From assembly GCF_048773025.1 (NCBI RefSeq), contig NC_133562.1:20317001-20381000 (forward strand): 64,000 bases of DNA. The letters run 5' to 3'. The translations under genes were made by a program, and so were the position numbers. Numbering within the stretch: position 1 is the stretch's first letter; each line of letters opens with the position of its first letter. Positions 1 to 11,600 of this stretch are shown in pieces. A model generated the notes under the pieces. It was not told the origin of the DNA and ran no database searches. It was given only the letters and a program-made list of their open reading frames with translations. The DNA comes from Camelus bactrianus (taxonomy: Eukaryota; Chordata; Mammalia; Artiodactyla; Camelidae).

Positions 1-1585
1 TACATGAGAAGCAAAGAAGATCAAAGGAGAGGAAAAAAAAAAAAGACAGAAAAAAGGTTTTTTTGAGGTATGCTGTAGGTTTTCTTCCTTTAAAGAAGCC
101 TTGTCACAGCCCTCAAATAAAGTAGCTACAGGGTAATATGTGTGGCTTGTGGATGAATTTGCTCTGAACTCTCTGTCTGTCATGTTCTTCATTGAAGGAC
201 TATTTGCCGAAAGGGGCCAGGCTCAATGAATTTAACAGCAGCTTTAAAGTCAAACAGGGTGTGACCCATACTGAAGCTGATCAGGTGACAATCTAGTATT
301 TATGATTTGAGTATTTCTGGAAGTGTCCAGAATTATATCTTCATGGATCAGCCTTCACCAACTTTGTTTTGGGGAAATTTTAATTTTTTTAGTAATTTAC
401 TCTCAAAAATAATAATTGCTATAGTAAAAGTAATAATGATAAAAAGCATAATATTGGAAAATGGTTCACAGCAGTGCATACTAGTATCTTTGTGTGATAT
501 TGCTTACTTATTTTAGCGCTGGAATGGGAAGGCACCACCTAAAAATGTGGGACTCTAGATAAGACAAAGTGCTAAAGGAAAAAAAAAATGGTTACTGGCA
601 CAAAGTAAAACCAAAACAAAAAATAACTTTGTTTTTATTTTTTACAAGTTTCCCAAGATTGGTCTTCTATTAATAAAATCTAAAGGACATGCAGAGGGAT
701 GAGGTTTAAACAAACAGGGAAAATCTCATTTTTTGTGACATCTTTTTAAGTCAGTGCGCAATTACTAATCAGCTACTACGTCTTTCAGTCCACACTAGGG
801 TGAGCGGAAGAAACAAGTATAACCAGAAGGTTAAACCTAAATGGACCATTAAACAATTTGGCAGTGAATATAATCTAAGGCAATGGGCGTTAATAGGTAC
901 ATAACTCAGTGATACAAGGCTCTTCTTCATCTCTGATGAACCTAAGGAGATACACTCCAAAAGAAGGGGGATAAAATATTTGAACTAAATACACTTTGTG
1001 CAATTACAGGGCTCATGGAGAAGACTGCCAGATGATGATTCTATGGGAAAAATACTTCTCTGCATCTTCTGGGGCTTTTATGTTGATGACTCTGATGATT
1101 AATATTTGTTTTTTTGGTGGGGGGGGGGCTAAATATCCAAAACCCAGATAGGAAACATCTGGAAAAATAAACCAGCAGTCTTGAAAGATTTAGTCAATGC
1201 GGATCAGACTTAGAGAGCTCATGCCTGTCTTGGACCATAATACCAGATTAAAGAGTGAACCTCAACCAACCTTCAAATATTAGGAAGAACCTAGCTCTAC
1301 TCGTGCTCCTGAAATCTCCCTGCCACATCCTTAGGTAACTCAGATCTCAAGGAATTTACTGCTGTATAAAGGGCAAGAACCATGGAGTGAGAATGTCATT
1401 GTGTGATGGAGTTTTCTGAGTAACTGACAGAGATTCAGATGAGGAGGCTAGAAATAGAAGACCATTTGTGGGAGATGTGCAAACCTTGGACAAGGAAGCT
1501 AAGCTGGAGACTAGGATCAGGTAGACAAGGGGGTTCCTTTATCCCTTTGTGAAGTTTTAATTTAATAAAGACTTTTCTGTATAGA
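1..1585. other. Unique AT-rich intergenic/intronic DNA
   Basis: No recognisable gene or repeat beyond short A-runs near the start and a G-run of about ten bases near 1118. Open frames are all below 70 codons and carry no family signature. Nothing functional can be supported. Confidence 0.5.
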
Positions 1586-1586
1586 A

Positions 1587-1640
1587 ATTTTATATATATA
1601 TAAAATATATATATATATAAATAAGTAAATATATATATTC
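1587..1640. repeat. (TA)n simple repeat
   Basis: An alternating TA tract with small interruptions (AAAT, AAGTAAA). It lies directly upstream of an L1 3' fragment and may have grown from AT-rich sequence at the junction. Confidence 0.85.
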
Positions 1641-1909
1641 AAAAGTTAAACATCTGATAAGGAAATTACATCCAGAGTATATAAAGGACATTACTGCTCA
1701 ATATTAAAAAGACAGACAATCTAGTTAAAACCCAAATTGAACAACTGACAAAGGATTTTAATATACATTTCCTCAAAGAAAATTTATAAATGTCCAATAA
1801 ACACAGAAAAATGAGATACTCAACATTCTTAATCATTACAGAAATGTAAGATTTCATTTTGTTATGAAATACACGTGTATATATATATATATGATGTGGT
1901 GTATGTGTA

Positions 1910-1942
<33 letters not shown>

Positions 1943-2398
1943 TAATATTGCTCAGCCATAAAAAAATGAAATAATGTCATTTGCAGCAACATGGATGGAC
2001 CTAGACATTATCATATTAAGTGACATAAGTCAGACAAAGAGAAATATATGATATCATTTATATGTAGAATCTTAAAAAAATGATGCAAATGAACTTATTT
2101 ACAAATCAGAAGCCGACTTAAAGACACAGAAAGCAAACTTATGGTTACCGAAGAGGAAAGAAGGGAGGGGAGAGATACATTAGGAGTTTGAGTTTAACAG
2201 ACACACATTACTATATATAAAACAGGCAAAACAACAGAGACCTATGGCACGGCACAGGGAACTATATTCAATATTTTGTAATAACCATAATGAAGAAGAA
2301 TCTGAAAAATAATGCATTGCATCTATGTGAGTAATTCTGCTGTACACCTGAAATTATCACAGTATTGTATATCAGCTATACTTCAATAAAAAATGAAT
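1641..2398 (+). mobile_element. LINE-1 3' end, internally deleted
   Basis: Bases 1641-1865 match the ORF2 3' coding region of mammalian L1 ('aggattttaatatacatttc', 'aaagaaaatttataaatg'). Bases 1943-2398 match the very end of ORF2 and the 3' UTR: 'gctcagccataaaaaaatga', 'ttgcagcaacatggatgga', then the typical ending 'ctatacttcaataaaaaatg'. About 300 bases of L1 that should lie between the halves are absent, and a TA/TG microsatellite sits there instead. The copy is 5'-truncated and cannot be active. The 3' UTR is of the general artiodactyl type and differs from the younger-looking copies at 53286 and 44784. Confidence 0.85.
1872..1943. repeat. Compound (TA)n/(TG)n microsatellite inside an L1
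   Basis: Alternating TA, then GTGTATGTGTATGTGTGTG, then TA again. L1 ORF2 normally has a short TATATATACAATGGAATA motif just before 'tactcagccataaaa', which makes a plausible seed for this expansion. Confidence 0.85.
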
Positions 2399-2817
2399 AC
2401 ACACATATAATGTCCTTTGGGACTGCAAAGCAGAAGCACCAATGGCCGCCAAAGCAGGCCACCTGTGGGCATCCCCTGAGTGGCTGTTGAAAAACTGGGG
2501 CTCCCGTTGACTCTGTGAGCTCCTTTCTGGGAGTTCAAATCAGCTTTATCACGTGACTGAGATATTGTCTAATGGAGTTTTCTACTCTATAAAGTTATTC
2601 TACACAATAACGTAAGTATGTTGTGTTCAGATTCCTTGAGGTGGCGTGGATATCAGACTCCTCGTGTACTTCCATTCCTGCAATCTTAGAACCTACTGAT
2701 GTCTCTGTCATCAATCAATTATTGTTCTGTTGGTTACAAAATAGTGATTTTCCAATTGCTTCAGTTTTTCTACATTTCAACGTTCTGTTAAAAGATTTTT
2801 ATTTACCTACTCTTCCA
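2399..2817. other. Unique sequence between an L1 and a polypyrimidine tract
   Basis: No gene or named repeat recognised. The stretch around 2420-2560 is somewhat GC-richer and may be an old LTR or DNA-transposon remnant, but I cannot name a family. Confidence 0.4.
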
Positions 2818-2901
2818 CTTCCTTCCTTTCTTCCTTTCTTCCTTTCTTCCTTTCTTCCTTCCTTCCTTCCTTCCTCCCTTCCTCCCTTCCTCTCTTCCTC
2901 C

Positions 2902-2964
<63 letters not shown>

Positions 2965-3040
2965 TCCTTCTTTCTTTCCTTTCTTTCTGTCTCTCTCCCT
3001 CCTTCCCTCCCTTCCTTCCTTCCTTTCTTTCTTTTCTTTC
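2818..3040. repeat. (CTTT)n/(CTTC)n polypyrimidine microsatellite
   Basis: The plus strand holds only C and T from 2818 to 2988. A single G at 2989 is followed by another pyrimidine run to 3040. The core is CTTT tetranucleotides flanked by CTTC/CCTC units. It gives rise to meaningless open frames rich in Ser/Phe/Leu on one strand and Lys/Glu/Arg/Gly on the other. A tract of this length and strand purity can form triplex (H-DNA) and is probably length-polymorphic. Confidence 0.97.
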
Positions 3041-3366
3041 ATCTACCTTATGTGCCTTTTCATTTTCTCCAGTGATTTAGAGGATAAATTAAAAATGTTC
3101 TCAAGTTTATTTTTTGGTTAGTAAGAATTCTTTCAGCCTAGCTTCCTTTTTTTTGTTTTTCTGTTTCCTTTTAGCTTACTCCTTCGTTCTCTGAGAATTT
3201 TTTTCACATTCTAGCCCAGCAAGATGATCTAGTCTTGTTTTATACTTCCCTTTTCCTCCTTTAGGTTTATTTTATTAGAAGTGATATCTGGCAACCAAGA
3301 TCTGGAAATGTAGTGTTCTCACTGCTAATGGTGTGTTCAGGGTAGAAAGTAGGAAATAAAGGTCAA

Positions 3367-3466
3367 CATACACACACAACACACACACAACACACACACA
3401 ACACACATATACACACACCACACACCACACACACATACGCACAACACACACACAACACACACTTAC
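3367..3466. repeat. (CA)n-type microsatellite, ACACACAAC variant
   Basis: Imperfect CA repeat with regularly spaced AAC interruptions. The antisense open frame here, rich in Cys and Val, is a repeat artefact. Confidence 0.93.
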
Positions 3467-4949
3467 ACTTATGTTCATACTTATTTCTATACCCATCTAC
3501 ACACATCTGCATTTAAATAATCATATATGAATATAAATATGGATATATTTAAAATGTAAATGTTATATATATATAATATATAAAATTATATATGTAAAGC
3601 CTGCCATTATAGCAATGTCTTCAATTGTAATCCAATATGTCAGGTTCATTCTAATGTTTTCTTTTCCCATTTTGTAACTCCCCAGTTCAACACTGAGGAA
3701 TTTGGTTCCTATTACCCACAATCTACCAGCTTTTACTGCCCTGGGCTTCAGCTGCACCAGGCCCTCTCTTCGGCTTGCTGGGTTCTGTCTTCCTTTTGTC
3801 CTTGTATGGGCCCCACTGGTGCCAGTTTGGCAGGAAGGAGGAGGGTGAGGTAGCTGTGTATTTGTCATTGTATCTTTCTGTGTATGTTCTTCTTTCCCAT
3901 CTCTACTGAGAGCTTTTTAGAACAAAGGATTATAAACCTTATATTTCAGTGTGTCTCTTGAAAATGTCCAGCACCACCTTACCCCAAATTTTCAACTTGA
4001 AAACTAATGCTGGAATTCCACCAACACCCGTGTTTTATTTAGCTTTTGTTAAAAAATAAAAATAACATATTTTAAGACAAATATAATGTACTTTTAAAAC
4101 AAAAAAAATAAACTAAACAAAAAAGAATGTGTTTTTAAAGCCAAAATAATGAGTTTATTTCAAGATTTGTTTTAAAGTTTTCCATGTGGGTTTCAATTTC
4201 TGATTTCTCTGAAAAAGCAGAAGCTACAACATCAGTGGACTCATACTCCTGCATGAGAACAAGAAACACAGATGAGCGGCTGTGGCTCTCTGTAGATGGA
4301 CACTGACTAATAGTTCACCACAGATCCCCTGACACCCTTTGTTTCACTGACTATGTGGCGCTTAAGGAATTTGAGCTTATACCCTGACACACAGGAGGCA
4401 CCGGCTGGAAGTCTGAATAGTTGCTAGTTACTTGATCACTCAAGGTCAAGTTTAGAGTCCCAGGTCAACTGAATCAACCTTTTCTAATAAAGCTCTGACA
4501 GTTTTTCTTTGCTGTTTACTCCGCTACATCTTCCACCTTTGCCTGAATACAGAAACCTGGTCACTGCCACCTGTGAATTATAGCAATCTCACCAGAGGAT
4601 AATACTTGCAAGCCTCGAGACATGGAGGAGAGGGTGCCAGAACCATTAGTTTCAGAGGAATAAAAATTGCTCATTCATAATTTTGCATGTGTGGTCTATG
4701 AGCTGTAAAGACCACTTAAGGTCATCGCTTCATACAGTATTAGGTAAACATTTAAGAGGTAAATACTTTTATCCATCTTTGCTTCCAGCAAAGAAATAGA
4801 CCATGAAAACTCCAGAGGGCTGGCTTGACATATGTTTTCACTTTATTATTTTGTTGGGCTGAGTTCTCAGTGATACTCTGTGTAGATGCAGGTAAGTGGA
4901 CCATGCTCTGTATGAGGGAAGAAAGGCAGGTACATCTGAGAAGCTATGT
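3467..4949. other. Unique AT-rich sequence
   Basis: Short TA runs occur at 3505-3600 and A-rich DNA at 4050-4130. A 101-codon antisense frame around 3563-3868 has no recognisable motif and no exon context. Nothing functional can be supported. Confidence 0.5.
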
Positions 4950-5092
4950 TTTATATATATATATATATATATGTAGAGAGAGAGAGAGAGAGACAGACAT
5001 ACAGACAAAGACAGAGACAAAGAGACATAGAGAAGGAGAGATGGCGAGACAAAGAGACAGAGAGAAAGAGAAAGAGAAATCTCTTATGAGAA
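4950..5092. repeat. (TA)n followed by (GA)n/GACA-rich repeat
   Basis: A TA run at 4952-4971 passes into GAGAGA and then degenerate AGACA/GAGA units to about 5092. The tract is almost pure purine on the plus strand apart from scattered C and T. Open frames on both strands are low-complexity artefacts. Confidence 0.9.
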
Positions 5093-7744
5093 AGACATAA
5101 GAAAATAATTGTTAGTTTGTGAATCTGCAGGCAAGTTAGAAAGAACTGAGGAAATTTTAATAAATAGATTTATTAAAATAGTTATTATATTAATATATGG
5201 TATTGTACAGTGCTTACTGGTAATACACCATGTCTGATACTTACACATATTTCTCTGGTAATTGTCGATAAATACAAATTTTTCCCCCTCTGTTTGCCAA
5301 TACGTTAGTCGGTAGTCTATCAGTTGATAATAAGTTAACTCGGCGTATCTCTGTTGATAGTGACTCTAACTTGAAAAAAGAAAATCACACTTTATTGATG
5401 GTGAGGCTGTTTGGATGTTTATTTTTATGTTCCCTGTGAATTACTCATTCTTATTGCTGAGATGTTACTGAGTTGTATACACTCATTATATATTAAGCTC
5501 AAACTTCTGGTCTATTTAATGGAATTTCTTATTCCAGATTACTTGTTCTTTTATTTGCAATTCTCGTACACAAAACTTTTACATTTTAAGCAAATTGTTA
5601 ACTTTTCTCCTTTTGATTTATTCCTTCACTTTTGTGATTTGAGCACGTTTCTTCTTTCTAAACTGAGAACCATAAAAATACGTTTGTATCAAAGTGCACA
5701 AGACACTGGGCAATGTGAGAGCCCTTGGTTACGCACGAGCCAGCCGTCAAGGCGAGGACCTTCTACCAAGAGGCTCCCATCTACATGACAAAACCAGATT
5801 TGTCAACAGTTGACTTCCTTGTCTTCTCTTTCTCTGTTCCCTTTGCCACCTCGGCCACAGAGAACTTGAATAACAGGGGGTCTGAAAGATCCCTTATGGA
5901 TGATACTGAAAAAAAATACTGCCCCCCCCATTACTCTAACTCACATACTGATTCTAAATGGAAATTAGTGGGGAACTTTTTCTTACAAATTTAATAAAGA
6001 GTCATTGGAGACCTCAGAGGAGCAAACCAAACACTCAGCTTGCTTCTTACATAGACAGACACATAGACACATAAACACACATCCTCATACCATGTCTTTA
6101 CAACTGCCAGGGAAATGTTGAAGGAGAAAAAGAGGAAACTGGGGACACGTCTCTGCCCACCAACAAAATTAAAGGCTTTCCTTTTCCTGGGAGAGTGCGA
6201 TTTAAGGGCTAATCAGCACCATGGTCCTTGCACATCATCTAAGGAAGGAGAAATTACTGGCTAGTGAGTCTGTACTTGGAGGCTCCAGGGGAATCTCTGC
6301 AGACCCTCTGATAACTTTTTATGCCTTGCTTGGGTATTCCTCCCTATGTAACTGGGTTTGTTTGCTATGTATAGAAAGTGGCCGCTGGCTAATCGTCTGG
6401 CTCTTTCTGTCCATGTTTCAGTAGCACGCTTTGCTTGTGCAGATTAAAGTTCTTGTGTTCAGTTTTTCTCTGCTCTTCTGGCAAGGACTCAAGCTGCTGT
6501 TTGTTTGCACAGTCCTATTAAATTATTCAACGGCACTCATGTTCATAGTTCTTCAGACCATTGGCTGCAAATGAGTCATGTTCAAAAGAAAGGCATTATT
6601 TTTAAGCCATTGAAATCAGAAACAGTATCATAAAGAAAATGATTCCTAAAGCAGACTTTAGTTCATTCGTGTAGGGCACAACCAACTCTGCTCTTTAGTA
6701 TCAAGGCAACCCCTTCTGTGGAATAAAAAAAAAAGCCATTTCTCTCTCTCACTGAGGCCAATGATGAGGGCAAGAAAGAGAGCAAGAGGGGCAAAGATAC
6801 CTGAATGCCCTCGATGTTTCTTTCCTTTGGGAATATCTACATGAAATTGCCAGTGTGACCTCTGTCCCCCTTGAGACCGGCACAGAAAGTCCTGAATGAG
6901 CATCTTATAAATACCTCATTTGTTCACATATATAATTCTAGGAAATATTCATCACACTAATTCATATGGGAGGGGTAAGTATCATACAAATCTAATGGAC
7001 ACTATGTGCAAATAATTTAAGTGGAAAATATAAGGAAACACACACAACACACACATGACTCACATGAATAAAATGGCTATTGCAGAAACTTGCAAAAAAT
7101 CCTTTTGTTACTTGCTGTAGTGCCCTGGTAAACGTTCCTGGTTTTAAAATGTGTTGTCCCCTAGTGTGAAAGGACTGATCATGTAAGAAGCTCTTCCATT
7201 TAGGACCTCCCAAGACAGCAGTCACCTGTTTGAGCCAAAAGTGATTAGGTTATTCTGTCCATCTGTGGAAATTCGTGGTCCACATGGACAAATGACTTTC
7301 TCATCCACATACATTGCTTGTTTTTAAAACAAAACAAAGTAAAAAAAAAAAAAACCAAAGAAAACCAATGACAGCACGTGGAGCCTTTGTCAATTTCAGG
7401 AAGGTAAGAGAGAGAAATCTTAACATTTTTTTCCCCCATCATTATTCTTTCCCCTTCTCTCCAATTGGCATTTCTCGGTTCTTAAACACTTTACTTCAGG
7501 ACCCATTTATAAGCCATTGCTTTTCTCTCTTACAATCAATTTTCTGATTCATATTTCTGTTTTACAATCATATTGCTCAGTATCAAGAAATCAGGTGTCA
7601 GGAATCTCTGCTTTCCCATGAAGACTGTAAATCAGTGATTTTGTCCTTTGACCTCTTGGAGTCATCTTCCCCTGCCAGCAACGAGTACATTAGCAGTGTA
7701 CAGAGGGGTGAACTAGATGTAGGAAAGCACTAACATAATGAAAA
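5093..7744. other. Unique sequence, no gene recognised
   Basis: Short low-complexity spots only: a C-run near 5924 and a CA-rich patch at 7019-7056. The longest open frame (125 codons, 5411-5788, plus strand) is Leu/Phe/Tyr-rich because the DNA is AT-rich, and it has no family signature. Confidence 0.5.
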
Positions 7745-7915
7745 GATAAAAAAAGATTTGGATTCAGAAGTACTGAATTCTTAGTCCCCGACCCAGTACC
7801 ATACTGGCAAGCTGTATTATTGTGATGAATCATTTGATCTCCCCGAGTCTTAATGTTCATTGTCATAAGATATTCCAGCACCATTTGAGAATGAACAGAA
7901 TGATATAAAGAACAC
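7745..7915 (+). repeat. Possible MIR SINE fragment
   Basis: Weak match to the MIR core in the order loss-of-CpG tRNA-related part, 'gatctccccgagtcttaatg' (cf. 'cctctctgagcctcagtttc'), then an ATAAGATA-like segment. Highly diverged; could be coincidence. Confidence 0.38.
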
Positions 7916-9849
7916 ACCTTTTAAATTGCAAAAATTTGGGTTCACATTCAACAGTGAAGTTCTTCTGTGCACATGACTATTGCTACCTGGCGAGAGGTGG
8001 AGAAGCAGAAGGTGGCCCATGCTGAAGGAAATGCGAAGAAACTGAGTCTAGAAACGTGCTGGGAAAACGTCATGAGGGAAGTTGAGCAAAGGATGTTAGA
8101 TCAAGAAGGAGTTAAACTAATCTAGAAGAAGCCAGGAAGCAGAAACATTAGAGACAATAGAAGTGGAATGATTAGTATTAATTTTATTATTATTTTAATA
8201 AGGTGTTGTGTCCTGCTGGATTTAAAGTAGAGATTCCACTTACGCAAACACACATCCACATGGTACTGGGAGTAAAATATGAAAGCTTGTAAGGGTCAGT
8301 TTATAATTTTAACTTAAGACACACCCAAGAATCAAAACATCAAACTGAAAGAAACAATATCAAGACAAGAGAATCCCCGATTTCAAAGGAAAAAAAACTA
8401 ATAAAGTTCATTCAGCTCAACTCAGAACCATAAAATTTGTGCCTGGATTATCTAAATAATTGTCCTGATTATAAGCTTGAAAGCAAAGAGCAGACATCAA
8501 GGAGATCTCACCTTTCTTCTACGGGTGAATTTCATTTGAAAGGTACCATTTTGCATCCATCAACTTTTATTTAAACCAACTAGTTTTCAAACAGGTAAAA
8601 AAGTGAACTAATGAATTAATGTCATGGAGGGTGGTCCAAATTTAAAAGGCATTCAGGAAACTGAATAATTATGCCCAAACTTGAGGAAAAAATCAAGTGG
8701 TGGAATATCCGTGTGGTTATCTTTAACACTGACCTAAGCTCTCTTTGCTCAGAAGTATGGAACATTAAACACTGAGTGGATGCGTTAAACAGGAAGATTA
8801 TGTATTACAGAGCTGAAGCAATTCATTGTATATCCAGAGGACAGTTATTCTAAGAGAGAGGAAAAGAAGGAAGAGAGAGAGAGAAGGAGAGAGAGAGAAC
8901 ATACTATGCAATACTCTTTCATTCTAATGTCAAAACCATTAAAGTAGGGAAACACTATGTTAACTCAATGACGTTCTTCATTTATTTGTAGAATAGCTTT
9001 CCAAGGGGACAATATTGAGAAGGATATATTCATTATATTGTTGTGGCAAAAATCATTCAGTAGGTAAATGTAGGCAGTATGGTTGATGAAGAAACTACAG
9101 AGTACAATTCTTTCTACCCACCCCCCCCCTTTTTTTTTCTTCTCTATAGTTTCCACTTCACTCTCTTATCATCATCACTGGTATCAAAGAACGTGGAAGA
9201 GCATTCTTGCTAACATTTGAAGTGAAAATGCTTTTGGACATAGTTTTAAAGCTGGCGAGTGATGAGGATTGTAATTTCTAATATCAATTGACACTTCCTC
9301 CTCCACCTTTCATGCATTCAGAGAGCTCTGGGCTCCAGTCTGCTCTTAGCTATTGTTGAAGGCTGTCATTAAAAATAGCAGCTGATACTCACATAGCCCT
9401 CAGCAGGGTCTGGCCTTCAACGGCGAGCAAGTGGAAACAGACCTATAGGCACTAAGAAAGAAGAAACACAGTTTAGGTTTTAGAAAACCATTTGGAAGTG
9501 GCTCAGGTAAAGTCAAAGAGGATTCATTCTCTGAAAAAAAAGAACTGTTCATTGGACATATATAATTCAAAGCCTGATATAGTTAGGGCACTGTTCTGAG
9601 TCCTGAGAAATTGTGTTTCCAAGAGAGATATGGGTTTTCATTCATGGAGAGAATCAGAATGATCAAATGCATTAAGAAATGAATATCAATGATTTAGTTC
9701 CCACTATGGTGGTGTTTGCTGAGGAGAAGCATAGACCCTTACACTTTGACCTTACTGAGAACTGTAACAGCCCTCAAAGAGTTCTTCCCTTGAGAAACAA
9801 GGTTGACTTTCCATGATGGAAAATGAACACTAATGGTTCAGAAATACTC
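7916..9849. other. Mostly unique sequence with a GA-rich patch
   Basis: GA-rich low complexity lies at 8854-8904 and a C-run/T-run pair at 9119-9139. A possible regulatory motif cluster lies at 9355-9421 and is listed separately. No gene recognised. Confidence 0.5.
9355..9421. promoter_or_regulatory. Candidate MEF2 plus E-box composite site
   Basis: TTAAAAATAG (9369-9378) is a full match to the MEF2 consensus YTAWWWWTAR. It abuts the E-box CAGCTG (9379-9384) with no gap. Both lie inside the loop of a perfect 9-bp inverted repeat, GTTGAAGGC (9355-9363) and GCCTTCAAC (9413-9421). MEF2 and bHLH factors are known to act together at muscle and neuronal enhancers. That this site works is inference. 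Confidence 0.3.
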
Positions 9850-9850
9850 C

Positions 9851-10312
9851 TTTTATGGGTTGAGCTGCATTTGCAAAAATATATGTTGAAGTTCTAACCC
9901 CAGTGCCTCGGTATATGACTTTATTTGGAAACGGAATTGTTGCAGATGTAATTGCTTAAGATGAAGTAACACTGAAGTAGAATTGACCCCTATTTCAAGA
10001 TGACATGTCTTTATGAGAAGGATATGTGCGCACAGTCACGCACAGAAGCAAAACGATGTGAAGACCCAGAGGGGAAGACGACCGCTTGAAGATGAAGGCA
10101 CAGATTGGAATTATGATGCTAAAAGCCATGAACACCCAGTGTTACCAGAAGCTGGAAGGGGCAAGGGCCCCTGGACACTTCAAAAAGGAGCATGGTTCCT
10201 GTCAACACCTTGTTTTTGGAATTCTAAACATCAGCCCATAAAGAGAATATATTTCTCTGGTTTTGAGCCACTTGGTTTGTGGTTCTCTATTACAACAACC
10301 TTACAAAAGTAA
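9851..10312 (+). repeat. Solitary MaLR-type LTR (MLT1-like), fossil
   Basis: Matches the well-known MLT1-like consensus along its length: 'atgggttgag', 'tatgttgaagttctaacccc', 'actttatttggaaacgg', 'gttgcagatgtaatt', 'caacacc', and the 3' end 'gagccacttggtttgtgg'. No internal region or second LTR is nearby, so it is a solo LTR of an ERVL-MaLR element. Divergence suggests it predates the placental radiation or is about that age. The exact subfamily is not assigned. Confidence 0.65.
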
Positions 10313-10710
10313 AGCCATTTTACAGTGCTACATTAGCTTTGCGGCATTCAAGTTCCTGTGCCGGATCCTGAGGATGCATGTGATTTAAACAGACTCATGA
10401 GTTCATATAAGGGAGAGCAAACAACCTATTGAAGGAAACAGATATTTCATATAAATAAAATTTTTCAAAGTGTAACTATTCAGTTGTGATTAGCGCTAAC
10501 ACATACAATTATAGAGCCCCAAGGAATTATAGAATAAGAGACCTAACCTCATCCATAGAAAATGGATGATTTTCTCCAAAAATAAGGGACTTTTAAATTG
10601 AAGCCCTAGGAGCCTCACTTGAGGCCTTTTTCATGATTGAGTCTTGCCTGAGAAGAACTTCAAGGATTGAGGGTGACGTCCTGATAGTAATGGTTTCTCA
10701 GTAAGTATTT
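10313..10710. other. Unique sequence
   Basis: No gene or repeat recognised between the LTR and the GGAA repeat. Confidence 0.45.
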
Positions 10711-10826
10711 GTGGAGAAGGAAGGAAGGAAGAGAGGAAGGAAGGGAGGAAGGAAGGAAAGGTAAGGAAGAGGAGGAGAGAGGGAAGTAAGAGGAAGGGAG
10801 AGAAAGAAGAAAAGGAAAAAAACAGA
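10711..10826. repeat. (GGAA)n purine-rich microsatellite
   Basis: Degenerate GGAA/GGAGA/GAAA units, nearly all purine on the plus strand. GGAA repeats can act as ETS-factor binding arrays in some settings, but no such role can be inferred here. Confidence 0.88.
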
Positions 10827-10914
10827 TAAACTATTAGAGGAATAAATGAGTGGTCTAAATTAAGAAAAAAAGAAAAATAGTTTCTCATTGGCCTAAGAAA
10901 GAAGTCCACTTTTC

Positions 10915-11000
10915 TTTATATCTATTTTCTTATATACTTATATATATACACATATATAATATATAAACACATATATTTATTTACCTATGTATTTATATAT
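10915..11000. repeat. TA-rich low-complexity tract
   Basis: Mixture of TATATA and TATTTA units with CACATA interruptions. Confidence 0.7.
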
Positions 11001-11019
11001 AAGATCTATGACATCTTTA

Positions 11020-11600
11020 ATCATGGAAATAAAAATTAAAAACGAGACACCATCTCACATGCAGCTAGAATAGCTGTCCTCAAAAACGTAGATGGCAAGA
11101 AAAATTAAGGAGTATGTGGAGAAACTACAGTCCTCCATGGGGATGTTAAATTGGACAGCCACATCGGAACCTGGCAGTCTTCAAAAATTAAGCACGAACA
11201 CACCACATGACCCAACAATTCCACATCTGGGAATCTGCTGAGAGAAATTAAGTATTTGTTCACACAAAGTCATTTATATTCACAATAGCTCTCCAAAAAG
11301 AAACGTTTCCAATGCCCATCAAATGACAAATGTATAAACAAAATGTTTTGCATCAATATAATTGAGCACAATTAATTAATAAGTAAGAACAAATTATTGA
11401 CACGTACTCCAGCAGGGGTAGACTGCAAAATCATTATGCTAACTGAAAGAAGCCAGAAGTAGAAGACCACCTATTAGACCATTTTTATGAGATGAACAGA
11501 GAAAAAAACCAAATGTGTACATAGAGAAAGCCTATCAGTGGTTGGCTACAGTTAGTAATGGACACAGTGATTAGCTACAAATGAGCACTAAGAAATGTTT
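11020..11600 (+). mobile_element. Old LINE-1 ORF2 3' fragment (L1M-type)
   Basis: Order and content match the last part of L1 ORF2: 'gagacaccatctcacatgca', 'gagaaact', 'catgacccaacaattccaca', 'attcacaatagct', 'aatgcccatcaaatgac', 'actgaaagaagccagaag', 'atttttatgagatgaa'. Heavy divergence and many small indels point to an ancient L1M family. No open frame remains. Confidence 0.75.

Noticed and set aside
2623-3075. 150-codon plus-strand frame and 79-codon minus-strand frame
   Set aside because: Almost wholly the CTTT/CTTC microsatellite; the peptide is low-complexity Ser/Phe/Leu or Lys/Glu/Arg.
3367-3466. CRISPR-like spaced repeat
   Set aside because: Only an imperfect CA microsatellite with AAC interruptions; no unique spacers.
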